Both the position numbers and the translations under genes were made by a program. Under the pieces are notes generated by a model. It was not told where the DNA came from and ran no database searches. It saw only the letters and a list, made by a program, of their open reading frames with translations. Below, piece by piece: positions 45,929-58,269 of a DNA stretch of 64,000 nt (positions within the stretch are counted from its first letter, which is position 1; every line of letters starts with the position of its first letter). This DNA is from Sophora flavescens (Eukaryota > Streptophyta > Magnoliopsida > Fabales > Fabaceae): positions 70,863,836-70,927,835 of the forward strand of contig CM061063.1 of NCBI GenBank assembly GCA_030762895.1, in the 5' to 3' direction.

Positions 45929-46503
45929 TAACAGATGGCAAGAGAGGCAGCACAAGTTGCTGAAAATTATGAAGGACATGGGCAAGATGCTTTTATCTAG
46001 TCTCAGTTTAGACTAAGTGTCTTTAAGTGACTGTAGTTTTTTTTTTTTTTGATTTAAGTGTTTTGGATGTTTTGATGTATTGCATAAGTTCTGAAATGAT
46101 TTATTATCAATGAACATAAGACTGCTTTTCAGTTTGATTTCAATATTCTCCACAGTTTCTTTTTGATAATGACAAAGGGGGAGAAAGATGAACCATAAAG
46201 ATGAACCATACAACTATTAATTCTATCTTGCATTTACTGTAAAAAAAAATTCTCTGATATGTAATTTTTTTTTCTCTGATACCTAAGTATGAACTGCTTT
46301 GAAAAGACATACTTGAACTTATAATAAATGCAAGATGATTTTTTTTTTCTCTTCCATGATAATGATATGATAACACTTGATTTTTTGAAAGATATCAATG
46401 ACACATGGGGAGGATGAAAATGACTCAAGAACCATGCTTACTGAATAGCTGCACTCTGATTTCTTAATAACTAAGGATAAGTATGGTAAGGTTTGTCATA
46501 ATC

Positions 46504-46517
46504 AAAAAGGGGGAGTT
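46504..46517 (+). promoter_or_regulatory. polypurine tract of the SIRE element
   Basis: AAAAAGGGGGAGTT stands directly before the 3' LTR at 46518. A second purine tract, CAAAGGGGGAGAAAG, lies at about 46173, a duplication also seen in the env-like locus. Confidence 0.85.
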
Positions 46518-48154
46518 TGTAAGACTAAGCCCTCATTCATGTTTTGATGTATGACAAACAAAGTGTATTTTGAATAAGATTTTTAATTTTGACTACGTAC
46601 TCATTTCGTGTTAAGTTGCATGCAAGATCACTCGTCCAACAAAGCAAAACAAGCGCTCGTCCAACACAGGGATAATATAAGTGCTCATCCAATGAAGTGA
46701 ACTAAGAAGACGTCCAACAAAGTAAAAAAAAATGACGTCCAATGAACCACTAAAGAGCTCGTCCACTAAAGTACCGTTTGGAGCGCATCCACTAAAATAC
46801 AACAAAAACATGTCCACTGAAGTACAACAAGAAGAGCACGTCCACTGAAGTTCAACAAAAAGAGCTCGTCTAACAAGAAGAGTGCGTCCACTGAAAGTAA
46901 TAGAAGAGCTCGTCTACTGACGTGGCACTTGGAGCTCATCTACTGAAGAAACAGAAGAGCTTGTCTGCTGACGTGGCACTTGGAGCTCGTCTACTGAAAG
47001 TAACAGAATCACGCGTCTACTGAAGTAAAAAGGAGAGCTCGTCTACTAATAGTGGCAAAAGGAGGTCGTCTACTAATGATATGCGCTTTGGACTTGCTAA
47101 GATCTTAATGAGAAGCTCCGCCAACTAACATGGCATATAAAGCTCATCTACTAATTGGAGCTCATCCAATTACCTTGTGTTAGCACTCTCGTCTACCAGT
47201 TGGAGCATGTCCAATTACCTTGAGCTAGTACTCCCGTCTGCTGACGTGGCAAATGGACGCGGCTATTTTTCTCTTCAAATAAAAACGGATATATTACTCT
47301 TCAAAGAAAAAAAGGCTTGGCTATCCTTTCAGATGGAAACAATTAATTTTCAAGAAGGACGCAAACTCTACAAAGATCAACAGAATCTCATTTCAAGAAC
47401 AAGAATCAAGAAAGCAGATTTTGTTAAATCAGATCCAAATCTGTTTTAAATGATCCCAACGGTTATAATTTGTCTTCTATATAAAGAGGGATCAAAGTAA
47501 CACTTTTCAACACAACACATACAATAACAACAACACAACTCATTCTGATTGTGAAACTACGAAAGATCCAAAGTGCTTTATCTCTGAGAAAAGTGTGATA
47601 GTAGTTAGAACTTCAATTTGTATAATCAGACTTTTAGAGTCTTTCTTCTACTTAATTCTTTTCGTGAATTAGTGTGATTAAGAGAAGGTATCTCTTAGGC
47701 TTTAACAAGGATAGAAGGGATCCTTGGGTATAGAAAAGCTAGTGTGCTTTCTGGTGATTTTTCAAGCAAGGAGGTTATCCTTGTGTTGCTGTAATTAGAA
47801 TTGTGTAATTGCTGATTATAGTGGAGAAAATCACAGAGGTGTGGGACTGGATGTAGGCTTACCAGAGGAGGTAGCCGAACCAGGATAAATCGGTTTGCGT
47901 GTTCTTCTCATCTCTAAACTCCATATACTTGTTAACTTGAATCTTTAATCTGCAATCTGTGTTGAAATCTGTTGTTACTACTTATAATTCTTCTTGTCAT
48001 CATTACTTGTTCCATAACCTGATTCTTGGGAATTAAAATTGAGTGAAAGCCAATTTTCTTTAAAGAAACATTATTTTGCTTTAAATTGTTGAAAAAGTTT
48101 TCAATATCTCAATTCACCCCCCCCCCCCTCTTGAGACCGTAGCCACTACCAACA
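46518..48154 (+). repeat. 3' LTR of the SIRE-type element
   Basis: 1637 bp, nearly collinear with 34286-35924, with the same tandem U3 units, TATATAAAG at 47478-47486, a C run at about 48117-48127 and the ACTACCAACA end. The following CATAC is the TSD. Confidence 0.93.
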
Positions 48155-48197
48155 CATACCCATCAGACACAATACCTTCTTCGTCACATAGTTACGG

Positions 48198-48727
48198 TCA
48201 GGCAATGTGTTGCCCCTCTGGAATTAAGTCTTTCAACAATTCAAGCAATTCGGTGAAGATTTTATCTCTCCAACCATTTCTTGCCTTCACACTGATCAAT
48301 TTTAACACCGCCGACAACTGTGTATGAGCATTACACCCCGGATACAATGGCTTATCCGCATCACTGCACAATCTTTCATACACATGTGCTTGCTAAAAAT
48401 ATCCTTGTCCAATCTCACGGATCATGTCCTCTACTCGATCATCCTCCATATCTATGTCAACTTCCTCACTTTAGGAGACACTTGGCTTGTTATTTAACAA
48501 CACATCACCATGCTGTATCCATCTTATATAATTCAAGCAAATTCCAAAACAAATAAGATGAGTGTGTATATCCTTGACCGTACATTTCCTTGTATTCAAA
48601 CATTTGACACAAGGACAACAGAACATTCCATTACTATTAAGAACATTTCTTTGAGCAAATTCTATAAACTCTCCCACTCCCTTTAGATACTCATCATTCG
48701 TTTACAAACCATCCAACTACGACCCAT
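48198..48727 (-). pseudogene. CACTA TNP2 transposase, 5' part (minus strand)
   Basis: Minus-strand coding starts at the ATG complement 48725-48727 with a short conserved start (RSWM), loses frame once, then gives the transposase-associated domain (GEFIEFAQRN, CPCVKCLN) at 48677-48471 and the segment before the TNP2 core (YPGCNAHTQLSAVLKLISVK, FTELLELLKDLIPEG) at 48383-48198. A one-base excess after the latter shifts the frame. Coding runs to the GTATG target at 48155-48159; joined to 34285, it continues directly into the zinc-ribbon part, which shows the two pieces are one gene cut by an insertion. Confidence 0.85.
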
Positions 48728-48868
48728 AGCTAGATAGGTTCTGTAGACATACACACATATATCCAATATAAGCACAATAGGGGAGATTGGAAAAGCACTA
48801 GTATTTGAAAACCTAACAACCATATATGTCTTAATTGAGTAATTGGCTAAAACATCATCCTAACATTA
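48728..48868. other. short spacer
   Basis: This lies between the start of the minus-strand TNP2 and the next Copia remnant; it is probably the TNP2 leader. Nothing further can be assigned. Confidence 0.4.
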
Positions 48869-49100
48869 TGTGGACGGTGAAGTCCTAGATGGTGGAAGTA
48901 TGTGAACGGTGTGTTGACTATAATAAATGTATATGGACGGTGGAGTCATATTCATTGTATTCTCAATTTCATTGTATCTTCTCTCCTAGGACTTAGCATA
49001 GGCTTTTAATGTTCTAGGAATCAAATAGATACTCAAGTGTATATATATCGTAGTCCTATTCATTGAAAAAGACAAGTGAAATATACATCATATTTTCTCA
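48869..49100 (+). repeat. probable short 5' LTR of a Copia remnant
   Basis: The segment ends CA at 49100 directly before a perfect primer-binding site, which fixes its right border. The left border at TGTGGACGG is a guess from the TG end and the GTGGACGGTG phrase; the LTR would be 232 bp. Confidence 0.5.
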
Positions 49101-49112
49101 TGGTATCAGAGC
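49101..49112 (+). promoter_or_regulatory. primer-binding site, initiator tRNA-Met
   Basis: TGGTATCAGAGC follows the LTR end with no gap; this is the standard Copia primer site. Confidence 0.9.
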
Positions 49113-49148
49113 ACGATCTTAACCATCCCTAACCTAGCGTCGCCAACC

Positions 49149-51036
49149 ATGGGAGAGAACAAGCCAGAAGGTTCGGTCACCAGTTTGGTCGAAGGGCCTG
49201 CTCTTCCTATCACTGGTCACAAATTGAATGGCCAAAACTACACCCAATGGGTGCGGTCAGTCAAGATCTTCCTTCAAGAAAAAGGGAAGGAAGGTTACAA
49301 CACAGAGGACTCAAAGAGCCCAGACAAAGGAGACCCTAACCTCAACAAATGGTAACTGGAAAACAATTTAGTCATGTCATGGCTGCTCAACACCATGACC
49401 AATGAAATTGGGGAAAATTTCATGTACTATGACACCGCCAAGGAGATGTGGGATGCGGTGAAGCAAACCTACTCAAATGTGGACAATACGTCTATGACAC
49501 AAAAAGGTACAGCTGCAATGGCACAAAAAGGTAATTTCTTGCATGCTCTATATACTAGAAAAGGAAAACCAAAATCATGGATCAGTGACTCAGGAGCCTC
49601 AGATCACATGACCTGAGACATAACTGTATTTAACAGCTATTCTCCATGCCCAAATAATTACACAGTTCGAATAGCTGTTGGTACTCTTTCTAAGGTCATG
49701 GGTAAAGGTTCAGTTATTATCTCACAAAATATTACCCTGAATTCAGTCCTTTATGTGCCTAAACTTGACTGTAATTTGATGTCCATTAGCAAAATGACAA
49801 GAGATTAGAAGTGTGTCGCTAAATTCTTCGCTAACATGTGTGAATTTTAGATTTTGGAGTCGGGGAAGACGATTGGCAATGCTGAATAGTGTGCTGGATT
49901 CTACCTCCTCCAAAGAGAAGAGTCGAAAACAGAACCCAAGGCCAACTCTTGTGCAATAGTTCCTCCAAATAGTGAAAAGTCTGTAATGTTATGGCACTAT
50001 CGGCTAGGCCACCCAAATTTTATGTACCTAAAAAAAATGTTTCCCACATTATTCAAAAATCAGAATTTGTTTCAATGTGAAATTTGCCAATTGTCCAAAC
50101 ATACCCGCAGTTCCTACCCGCCTCAACCCTATAAACCCTCTCAACCTGTCTCCCTCATTCACATCGATGTATGGGGTCTAGTAAGGGTCAGTAATGTCAC
50201 TGGGTCAAGATGGTTTGTCACCTTCATTGACGATCACACACGGGTTACCTGGGTTTTCCTGATGAAGGAAAAAATCAGAAGTTGGAAGAATATTTGAGTT
50301 GTTTCATACTATTGTACAAACATAATTCCAAAGCAGAATTAAGGTGCTTAGGAGTGACAATGGTCGAGAGTACTATCACTCTGCACTAAATTCCTACCTT
50401 CATAAACATGGAATCATACACCAGAGCTCATGTGTAGATACCCCTCAGCAAAACAGGGTCGCCGAGAGAAATAATAGACATCTCTTAGAAGTAGCCAGAT
50501 CTCTCAAGTTAGCTACAAACGTACCCAACCAATTTTGGGGAGAAGTTGTCCTCTCTGTAACCTACCTTATAAACATAATGCCATCCTGAATCCTCAACTT
50601 TAACTTCACTCACTCTACTCTCCAAACCTCTTATCCAACCTGCTGTATCCTTACATCCATTCCTTTGAAAATATTTGATGTTCAACTTTTGTCCACAACC
50701 TAAACCCTCATCGCAGCAAACTTGACCCGAAATCCATCAAATGCATTTTCCTTGGCTATTCTCCTAACCAAAGGGGGTACAAATGCTATTCACCACAAAC
50801 CAGAAAGTTTTACCACACCATGGATGTCACCTTTTTTGAAAATCGGCCTTATTACCCCAAAGTTGGAATTCAGGGGGAGAATACATATCCAACTGAAGTG
50901 GTAGAATCCCAACTTTTGAGATTTGAGCTAACCGAATCTGTCCCAAATGCAGAACCAGTCGAGACTGCATCCGAACCACAGGAAACTGCAGCAGAAAATG
51001 CAATAGACACTGAACGGGAAATGCTATATAAACTAT
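49149..51036 (+). pseudogene. Copia gag-pol remnant, truncated
   Basis: The ATG at 49149 begins a Copia gag (ITGHKLNGQNYTQWVRSVKI; then MSWLLNTMTNEIGENFMYY). A deletion joins gag to the protease region (WISDSGASDHMT, 49579-49614), followed by gag-pre-integrase (LWHYRLGHPNFMYLKKMFP), integrase core (HIDVWGLVRVSN; LRSDNGREYY; TPQQNRVAERNNRHLLEVAR) and a decayed C-terminal part. Stops at 49353, 49615, 49806 and others break it. Coding stops at the LTR at 51037; reverse transcriptase, RNase H and the 3' LTR are missing. Confidence 0.9.
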
Positions 51037-52916
51037 TGTTTTGGCTTCAATGACTTAAGAGGGGGGGGGGGGGGTGAATTGAGTTTTCTTAAAATATTTC
51101 TCTCTTTAAAACTTTTCACAAAATTTTTCAAATCAGAGTTACAGATTTGTGGCCTCGGGATCTTTTACAAAATCAATGAAGGGTTTATATAAAATCTTGA
51201 ATAAAAGGTGATGAGGATAAGAAAGATAAATAACAAGTTATGCAAGTTTCATATACAAGCATTAACAATCAAGAACAAACTTGCAGGTTTCAGTTTCAGT
51301 CTTAGTTCAGTTTCAGCAATCAAGAATGGTTTTTATCAACTCAGTTTTGAACGCAGATAACACAGTCTTGATTACAATCAGACTCAGGTTTCAATTCAGT
51401 TTATACATATCAAGAAAAGAAATTATATTGAACTTTAAACATCAAAATCACAGGTTCTTGATCATAAACAAAAAGTAAAGGAGTTTGAGTTTAGAGATAC
51501 TACACAACCAGATTTATCCTGGTTTAGTCAACTCCACCGTGATCTACATCCAGTCCCCACTCCACCTGTGGGATTTCACACACTAACACACAAGCTTTGT
51601 CAGGTAGCTTGAAAAACCTTTATACCACAGAGCACTCCTTCACCTCGAGATACCACATTCTTGTGAAGAGCCTTAATGTTCTTCCTTAGGGATACCTCAC
51701 CCTAATCACTCAGAGAGACTCCCTCTCTCTTTACAATCGAAAATTAAAAATAAAAGTTGATTCCTAACTCTCAATAGTCAGATAAAAAAATTGAAGCACT
51801 TACGAGTATTGAAACACTCTTTTCACAATAAGCTCAAGAAAGATGATGAATGATTTTCACAATTGATTTCTCAAATCGATTTCGTAAAACTGTGATATGT
51901 CATTGTTGTTATGTTTTTTATATGATATCGTTCTTATGAAAGTGTTCCTTTGATCCATTTTTATATAGAAAACAAGTTATAGTCGTTGGGATCAATCAAA
52001 ACATATTTGGATCTGATTATCAGAATCTATTTTCTTGATTCTGGTTCTTGAAATAAGATTCTGATAGTTCTTATAAAATTCACGTCCATCTTGAAAATAA
52101 CCGCGTCCATCTAGCCATTAAGATTTTACATTCGGACGGGCTAGTAGACGAGCTCCATATGCCACGTCATTGGACGGATCTTCTCATTAAGATCTTAGCA
52201 AGTCCAAAGACTTGTGTAGACGAGCGCTTCTGTCACTTTAGTGGACGAGCACTTTCGTCACTTTAGTGAACGAGCACTTCTGTCACTTTAGTGGATGAGA
52301 ACTTCTGTCACTTTAGTGGACTAGCGCTTCTGTCACTTATGTTGGACGAGTGCTTCTGTCACTTTAGTGGACTAGTGCTTCTGTCACTTATGTTGGACGA
52401 GTGCTTCTGTCACTTCATTGGACGAGCGCTTCGATTACTTGTGTTTGGAGGAGCGCTTGTATTACTTCAGTGTTGGACGAGCACTTTGTATTACTTCAGT
52501 GTTGGACGAGCGCTTTGGACGAGTACTTCTTATTTCCAAAAATCATTTTCATTAACGAAAACTTATTCCTTTTAATGCAGGTTATGAAAAATGATTTTCT
52601 TCATGCATCTTTTTGATTGAGCTTCTTTGTGACTAAGAGATTTCTTTCTCTTACAAATCATCTAAGACTTAAATCTAATTTCTCCGTTAAGATTTTGTCT
52701 TGATGATTCCTTTGATCTCTGTCATTGCTCTTTGACTCCTCCATGTAGCTCTTTCGATTCCTTTAAGTTCTTCCTTGAATATTTTCCTTGTCTTTGCTCA
52801 TTGAACTTGTTGATTACTGCTTGATACATGTCTTTACAATTTGACACTAAAACACTTTCATACACATTAAATTGTATTTGTCATATATCAAAATCTCTAA
52901 GTCATTGAGTCTTACA
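51037..52916 (-). mobile_element. lone SIRE-type LTR (minus) at a recombination junction
   Basis: The 1880-bp segment reads TGTAAGACTCAATGACT..GCCAAAACA on the minus strand, with the poly-C (plus-strand G run at 51061-51074) near its end, like the LTRs at 34286 and 46518. The flanks differ: ACTAT on the left (51032-51036), inside a Copia remnant, and GAAAC on the right (52917-52921), inside a Gypsy pol. A simple solo LTR would have matching TSDs within one sequence, so recombination between two SIRE copies with loss of what lay between is inferred. Confidence 0.85.
52215..52530 (-). repeat. tandem repeat in LTR U3
   Basis: About ten copies of a 26-32-bp unit close to GGACGAGCGCTTCTGTCACT plus TTAGT stand on the plus strand, with GTTGGAC variants. 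On the minus strand they correspond to the GCTCGTCCACTGAAGT array of the other SIRE LTRs. Confidence 0.88.
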
Positions 52917-54505
52917 GAAACTGCACTGGAAATTAATGACTTGGAGCTAGCGGCTGTGGTTTTTGCACTGAAAATCTGGAGGCATTATTTGTATGGAGCA
53001 ATGTTCAATGTTTTCAGTGATCACAAAAGCTTGAAGTACTTGTTTGATCAAAAGGAGCTCAATATGCGACAGCAACGTCGGTTGGAATTTCTGAAGGATT
53101 ACGATTTCCAACTACAGTATCACCCTGGGAAAGCAAATGTAGTAGCGGATGCCTTGAGTAGAAAATCAATGCATGCGTCTGCAATGATGGTCAAAGAGCA
53201 AGAGTTGGTAGAGCAATTCCGAGATATGCAGTTGACAATTGAAATGTCACCAGGAAAGCTTTGCTTAGGTATGATTACTATTTCCAATGAATTGATGGAA
53301 CAAATACAAGAAAAACAAGAAAGTGATCAATACCTACAAGAAGAAAGGGAATTAGTGCGACAAGGAGCAATACCAGAATTCAAAGAGGGAACCGATGGAA
53401 TCCTAAGATTCGGAGAAAAGGATTTGTATACCGGACGATTCCAAGCTCATAAAGTTGATTCTGGAGGAAGCTCAGAAGAGTAAACTAAGTTTACATCCAG
53501 GAGCAACAAAGATGTATCAAGATCTCAAGCGGTTGTATTGGTGGTACGGGATGAAGAGAAACGTGATGGAATATGTCGCTTCCAGTCTAGTTTGTCAAAA
53601 AGCTAAGACGGAACATCAAAGACCATCGGGAATGCTACAACCTTTGAACATTCCAGAATGGAAATGGGATAGTATCGCGATGGATTTTGTGACAAGTTTT
53701 CCAAAGACCCGAAAGGGACATGATACGATATGGGTAATTGTTGATCGACTAACCAAGTCGGCTCACTTTTTTCCTATCAACATAAAGTATTCAAGCTCAG
53801 TTATATATCGAGGAGATTGTCAGACTACGTCGTGTACCTTCGAGTATTATTTCGGATCGAGATCCGAGGTTTACGTCAAGATTCTGGCAAAGTCTACAAG
53901 AATCACTTAGAACAAAACTCAGATTGAGTTCTGCATATCATCCACACACGGGTGGACAATCAGAGAGGACAATCCAATCACTTGAAGACTTACTGAGAGC
54001 TTGTGTGTTGGAGCATACTGGAAGTTGGGATGAATTTCTACCGTTGATAGAATTCACCTACAACAACAGTTTCCACTCGAGCATAGGAATTGCACCCTAT
54101 GAAGCTTTATATGGTCGACGATGTAGAACACCTTTGTGTTGGTACCAAGATGGAGAAAGTTTTGTGTGGGTACCAAACATTGTGTAACAGACAACGAAAA
54201 AGGTGAAAATGATTCAGGAGAAAATGCGGACAACTCAGAGTCAACAGAAGAGTTATGCGGATAAGAGACAACGACCTCTAGAGTTTGAGGAAGGCGGTCA
54301 TGTGTTTTTGAGAGTCACGCCTATGACTGGGGTTGGAAGGGTAATTAAATCCAGGAAACTTGCCCCTAAATTCATTGGACCCTACCAAATTCTTCGTCGA
54401 GTAGGTCCTGTAGCTTACCAAATTGCTTTACCGCCTTTTCTTTCAAATCTTCATAGTGTTTTTCATGTGTCTCAATTACGAAAGTATATTCCTGATCCTC
54501 GTCAT
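52917..54505 (+). pseudogene. Gypsy pol: RNase H and integrase, broken
   Basis: RNase H is evident from LELAAVVFALKIWRHYLYG and SDHKSLKYLF, then the linker YHPGKANVVADALSRKS. The integrase zinc-binding part (LHPGATKMYQDLKRLYWW..CQKAK, 53490-53610) and core (WDSIAMDFVTSFP; VDRLTKSAHF; SSAYHPHTGGQSERTIQSLE; FTYNNSFHSSIG) follow, then a C-terminal tail (LHSVFHVSQLRKYIPDP) with chromodomain-type context. Frame slips near 53455 and 53820, a stop near 53908, and a TAA at 54185-54187 where relatives have a glutamine codon make it non-functional. The hAT insertion splits the tail. Confidence 0.92.
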
Positions 54506-54513
54506 GTCATAAT

Positions 54514-56021
54514 TAGAGCTGTCAAAACTGACCCGGCACGACGGGCCAGCCCGTTTAGCCCGAAAAAAATGACGGGCTGGGTTACTAAAATTAAAGCCCA
54601 GTTGATTTTTGGCCCGGCCCAAAAATTTGTTGGCCCATCAATGCCTAGCCCGAAACGGGCTGGGCCAGCCCGCCGGCCCGAATGCCTTTAGCATTTTAGG
54701 CAGCCTTGTTGGCCCTAAACCCCGAAATGCCTGTAGCCTTTTTATCAAACCTAGTTTCCTGTTTATCCTTTTATCAATTCAAACCAACTGTGCTCTGTGC
54801 GTCATCTTGCTCTGCCTGCGTCTCACTCTCTCTGCATCTGTACTGCACTACTGCAAGTCTGCAACCTCACCGGCTCACCGCCCTCTCTCCGTCTCTGGCT
54901 CTCTGGCTCTCTGCGTCGCCTTCTCTCCGTCTCTGGCTCTCTGCGTCACTGCCACCGCTCTCTCTCTGTCTCTCTTCGTTGCCAACCTCACATCTGGATC
55001 TGGTAGATCTTCTTTTTCTTCTTCTTAACAGTAGTATGAATGATATGCGGAGAGTTCTCTTGACCATTTTGATTTTGATTGTGGTGTTGAGTTTCCATGG
55101 TCACTGATGAGTAGATTATATTCCTTTTACTTTTTATGCCCTACATCTGTTCGTTTATTTGATGCTTTGGCTTTTGTGGGTACTTCTTCCAAACTTGCTA
55201 CTTTAGTGGTTAATGTTTTGAAAATAACCTGTGTTGATAGTCTCTTTGGATGAGGATTCGATCCTCTCATGTTACTCACTAACACATATGGCTTAAAAAT
55301 TGAATGTTGAGTCTCTTTGTTTTGGCATGTTTTGGCATGTTTTTCAGTGTTGTTGAGTTTGATTTTGCGTGGGGCTCAAAATTGGGAATAGATACATGAG
55401 CCCGTATTGGGAATTGGTAGCTACTAGGTAGACCAGTACGTAGGTGTTTTTTTGGAGGACTCTTGGTCAGATTGCAACGGTTTAATGTGAGTATATATGA
55501 TGTCATGTTCATATATATAAATGTGTGTGACTGTGTAGTTCTAGTTCTATCTGATCTTGTTCTTCTTCTATTGTTTCATTACCATTCATTTTGATGGAGG
55601 ATTGCAGTTGCTTCTTTTGACCATTGTTATATCTATACTAGAACAGTGGATTTGACCATTGACCAACAATCCTTCATTCATAGATAATTATCAACTCTGC
55701 TACCAATTAAAAGTAATATACATAGAAACCCAATGTATACTGGTTGACTACGGTTACAACTTCCAATCAAAATGAATTTTACTCACTAACTCTCATGAGA
55801 ACAAATCAAATAAGAATTTTACTCACTAACTCTCATGTTATTCGATTCTCTTTGGATGATAGTCTCTTCCAATACGGGCTCATGTATCTATGTCCTTAGT
55901 CTCTCCCAGATGATGTTTTTTTTTATGATCTTTGAATTAGATTGTCCATGGAGAATATGATTCACATTGATTTATTAACTTGATTTGGTTGTTTTAAACC
56001 TTTTTTTTTCTGAATAATACA
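54514..56021 (+). other. hAT 5' subterminal and leader region
   Basis: GC-rich GGGCC/GGCCC repeats are followed by a C/T-rich stretch in which CTCCGTCTCTGGCTCTCT recurs (54887 and 54925), then 1 kb of AT-rich DNA ending with the TTTTTTTCTGAATAATACAG acceptor region. CTTCTTAACAG at 55020 could be a splice site. Small open frames in the C/T stretch are low-complexity. Confidence 0.6.
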
Positions 56022-56031
56022 GCTTTTGAAT

Positions 56032-58269
56032 ATGAGTAATCATATGCCTAATGCTGGAGAGGATTGCAAAATTATTGAGGTAGATGATTCAAAACCTGCC
56101 AAAGAGGATGATAAGGTTGAACCACGACAGAAAAAGGCTAAAACAAATAGCTCAAATGCTTGGAAGCACTTTGAGAAACTTCCTTTGACTGAAGACGGAA
56201 AAGAAACGTGTAAATGCAAAGGTTGTGGGAAGGTATACAGTTGTCCAGCTAGCGGAGGTACATCTCACTTAAATCGTCATATTGCTAATTGTGTAAAGAT
56301 TCCTAAATTTGATAATGTGGGGACTATGATGCTTGACTATACTACCAAAATGAGGTCTAGAAAACTTGATGATAATGTTGTTCGTGATTTGATGGCGCAA
56401 ATGATTATATTGCATGATCTTCCATTTCAATGTGTTGAGTGGCATGGATTTAGAACGTTATGTCAATATATTTCTTTTGGTGAGGCTACTAATATTTCTA
56501 GAACTTCTATTACTAGGGATGTGATGAAGATTTACATGCATGAAAAAGAAAGATTGAAAAATCAATTGGCTAGACATAATGGGAGAGTTTGTTTGACCTC
56601 TGACTGTTGGACTTCTTGCACTACTCGTGGCTATATCACTCTAACTGCTCACTTTATTGATGAGAATTGGAAGTTAAACAGTAAGTTGTTAAACTTTTGT
56701 CATTTGGAACCCCCACATACCGGTCATGAGCTATCAAGGAAGGTGCTTGAGTTTTTGAAAGAATGGGGAATTGAGAAAAAAGTTTTTTCAATTACTTTAG
56801 ACAATGCTTCCTCTAATGGTCTCATGCAAAAGTTCTTGAAAAGTCAACTTTGTTTGTCAAATAATTTATTGTGCAATGGAGACTTTTTTCATATTAGATG
56901 CTGTGTACATATCCTAAATATCATTGTTCAAGAAGGATTGAAGGTAGCAAGTGCCGCATTGCACAATATTAGAGAAAGTATAAAGTATGTGAGGGGTTCG
57001 GAATCAAGAATGAAACTATTTAATCAATGTGTTGAAGGGATTGGTGGCATTGATACTAATGTTGGCTTGCGCTTAGATGTGTCCACTAGATGGAACTCTA
57101 CTTATTTAATGCTTGGGAGTGCAATTAAGTATAGTCGTGCTTTTGAAAGCTTGGGTAATCAAGATGAGCATTATAAGCATTGTCCAACAAATGAAGATTG
57201 GGAAAGAGGAAAGAAGATTTATGAATTTTTAGAACCTTTTTATGAAATCACCAAAATGTTTTCCGGTTCTAAATATCCTACATCCAATTTGTATTTCATG
57301 CAAATATGGAAGATTGAGGTTCTATTGAAAAATAGTAGATCAAGTCAAGATTATGTGATTAGTGATATGGCTTTAAGAATGATGGAAAAGTTTGATAAGT
57401 ATTGGAATGAGTGTAGCACAATTCTTGCTTTAGGATGTGTTCTTGATCCTAGGTTGAAGTTGCAAATGCTTAAATATGCTTACTCTAAACTTTATTCCAA
57501 CAAGCTTTTGGTTGATGAGAAGTTAAGTGTTGTGAAGAATGCTTTGTATGAACTTTTTAATCATTATGACAACAATTTGGAAGTTCATAATCCTATGATG
57601 GATGCAAGTACTTCCACTCAAACTTGTCAAGAAGGGACAAATATTTCAACATTGCCAGCAGACTATGATGTAAGTTATTGTACTTCAACAAACTTATTCA
57701 TCTTTCATCTATTGTATTTGTTTTAATCTTTTAGTGATTATTTGATAGGAATTTGAAGCAGAAGAGAGTAAAGAAACTTTGTTGAATGGAAAATCTGAAC
57801 TTGACCTCTACTTGGAAGAATCAAAACTTGTGGGTCACAAGGATTTAGATGTTTTGGATTATTGGAGGGATAATAGCCATAGATTTCCTGATTTAGGAAG
57901 GATGGCTAGTGATATATTGAGTATTCCAATTACCACGGTGGCATCTGAGTCCACTTTTAGCATTGGAGGTCGTATTTTGAGTAAGTATAGAAGCTCTTTA
58001 CTTTCAAAAAATCTGGAAGCTCTCATTTGTGCTCGCAATTGGTTACTTGGGTTCTCACAAGATGGTAAGAATATTTTTTGAAGCTCTTGTATAGCTTTGT
58101 TTTGTACTTTAAGTTACTACTATTATATGTTATTGTTATGGCTAAATGTATATTTTAATGTATAGGAGGATTGAGTTCTATTGATGGTGCGAATGAAAGG
58201 ACAAACAAAGTCAATGATAAAAAGAATCCTTTGAATGTCATCGTTGAGGAGGAGGAGGAAGAAGAATGA
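56032..58269 (+). CDS. hAT transposase (BED zinc finger, hAT dimerization), apparently intact
   Basis: Three exons, 56032-57669, 57749-58064 and 58166-58269, join in frame through GTAAGT..ATAG and GTAAGA..ATAG introns and encode 685 residues, the usual size for plant hAT transposases. The ATG at 56032 follows a TACAG acceptor at 56022. Residues about 41-87 form a BED zinc finger (C62, C65, H79/H83, C87). The RNase H-like core shows LTSDCWTS (D191) and ITLDNASSN (D257), a CVHILNIIVQEGL helix and RWNSTYLML. The C-terminal dimerization domain has LDVLDYWRDN, FPDLGRMASDILSIP and ASESTFS. The protein ends in an acidic EEEEEEE tail. It would cut and paste the element by its TIRs. No stop or frame slip was found. 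Third catalytic residue and expression are unverified. Confidence 0.93.

Larger units (their letters stand above)
34286..48154 (+). mobile_element. SIRE-type (Ty1/Copia) LTR retrotransposon, 13.9 kb with nested insertion
   Basis: Two LTRs (34286-35924 and 46518-48154), TSD CATAC (34281-34285 and 48155-48159), a primer-binding site after the 5' LTR, a polypurine tract before the 3' LTR, and gag-pol in Copia order (integrase before reverse transcriptase) make a complete structure. It sits inside a CACTA TNP2 gene on the opposite strand. Without the nested element (36674-41813 plus one TSD) it would be about 8.7 kb. Unlike classic SIRE it has no env-like ORF between pol and the 3' LTR, only about 590 bp of non-coding DNA. 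Confidence 0.95.

Noticed and set aside
54609..55107. Overlapping frames rich in S and L in the hAT leader
   Set aside because: Produced by CTCTGTCTC-type low-complexity DNA; three frames are open at once and none has conserved motifs.
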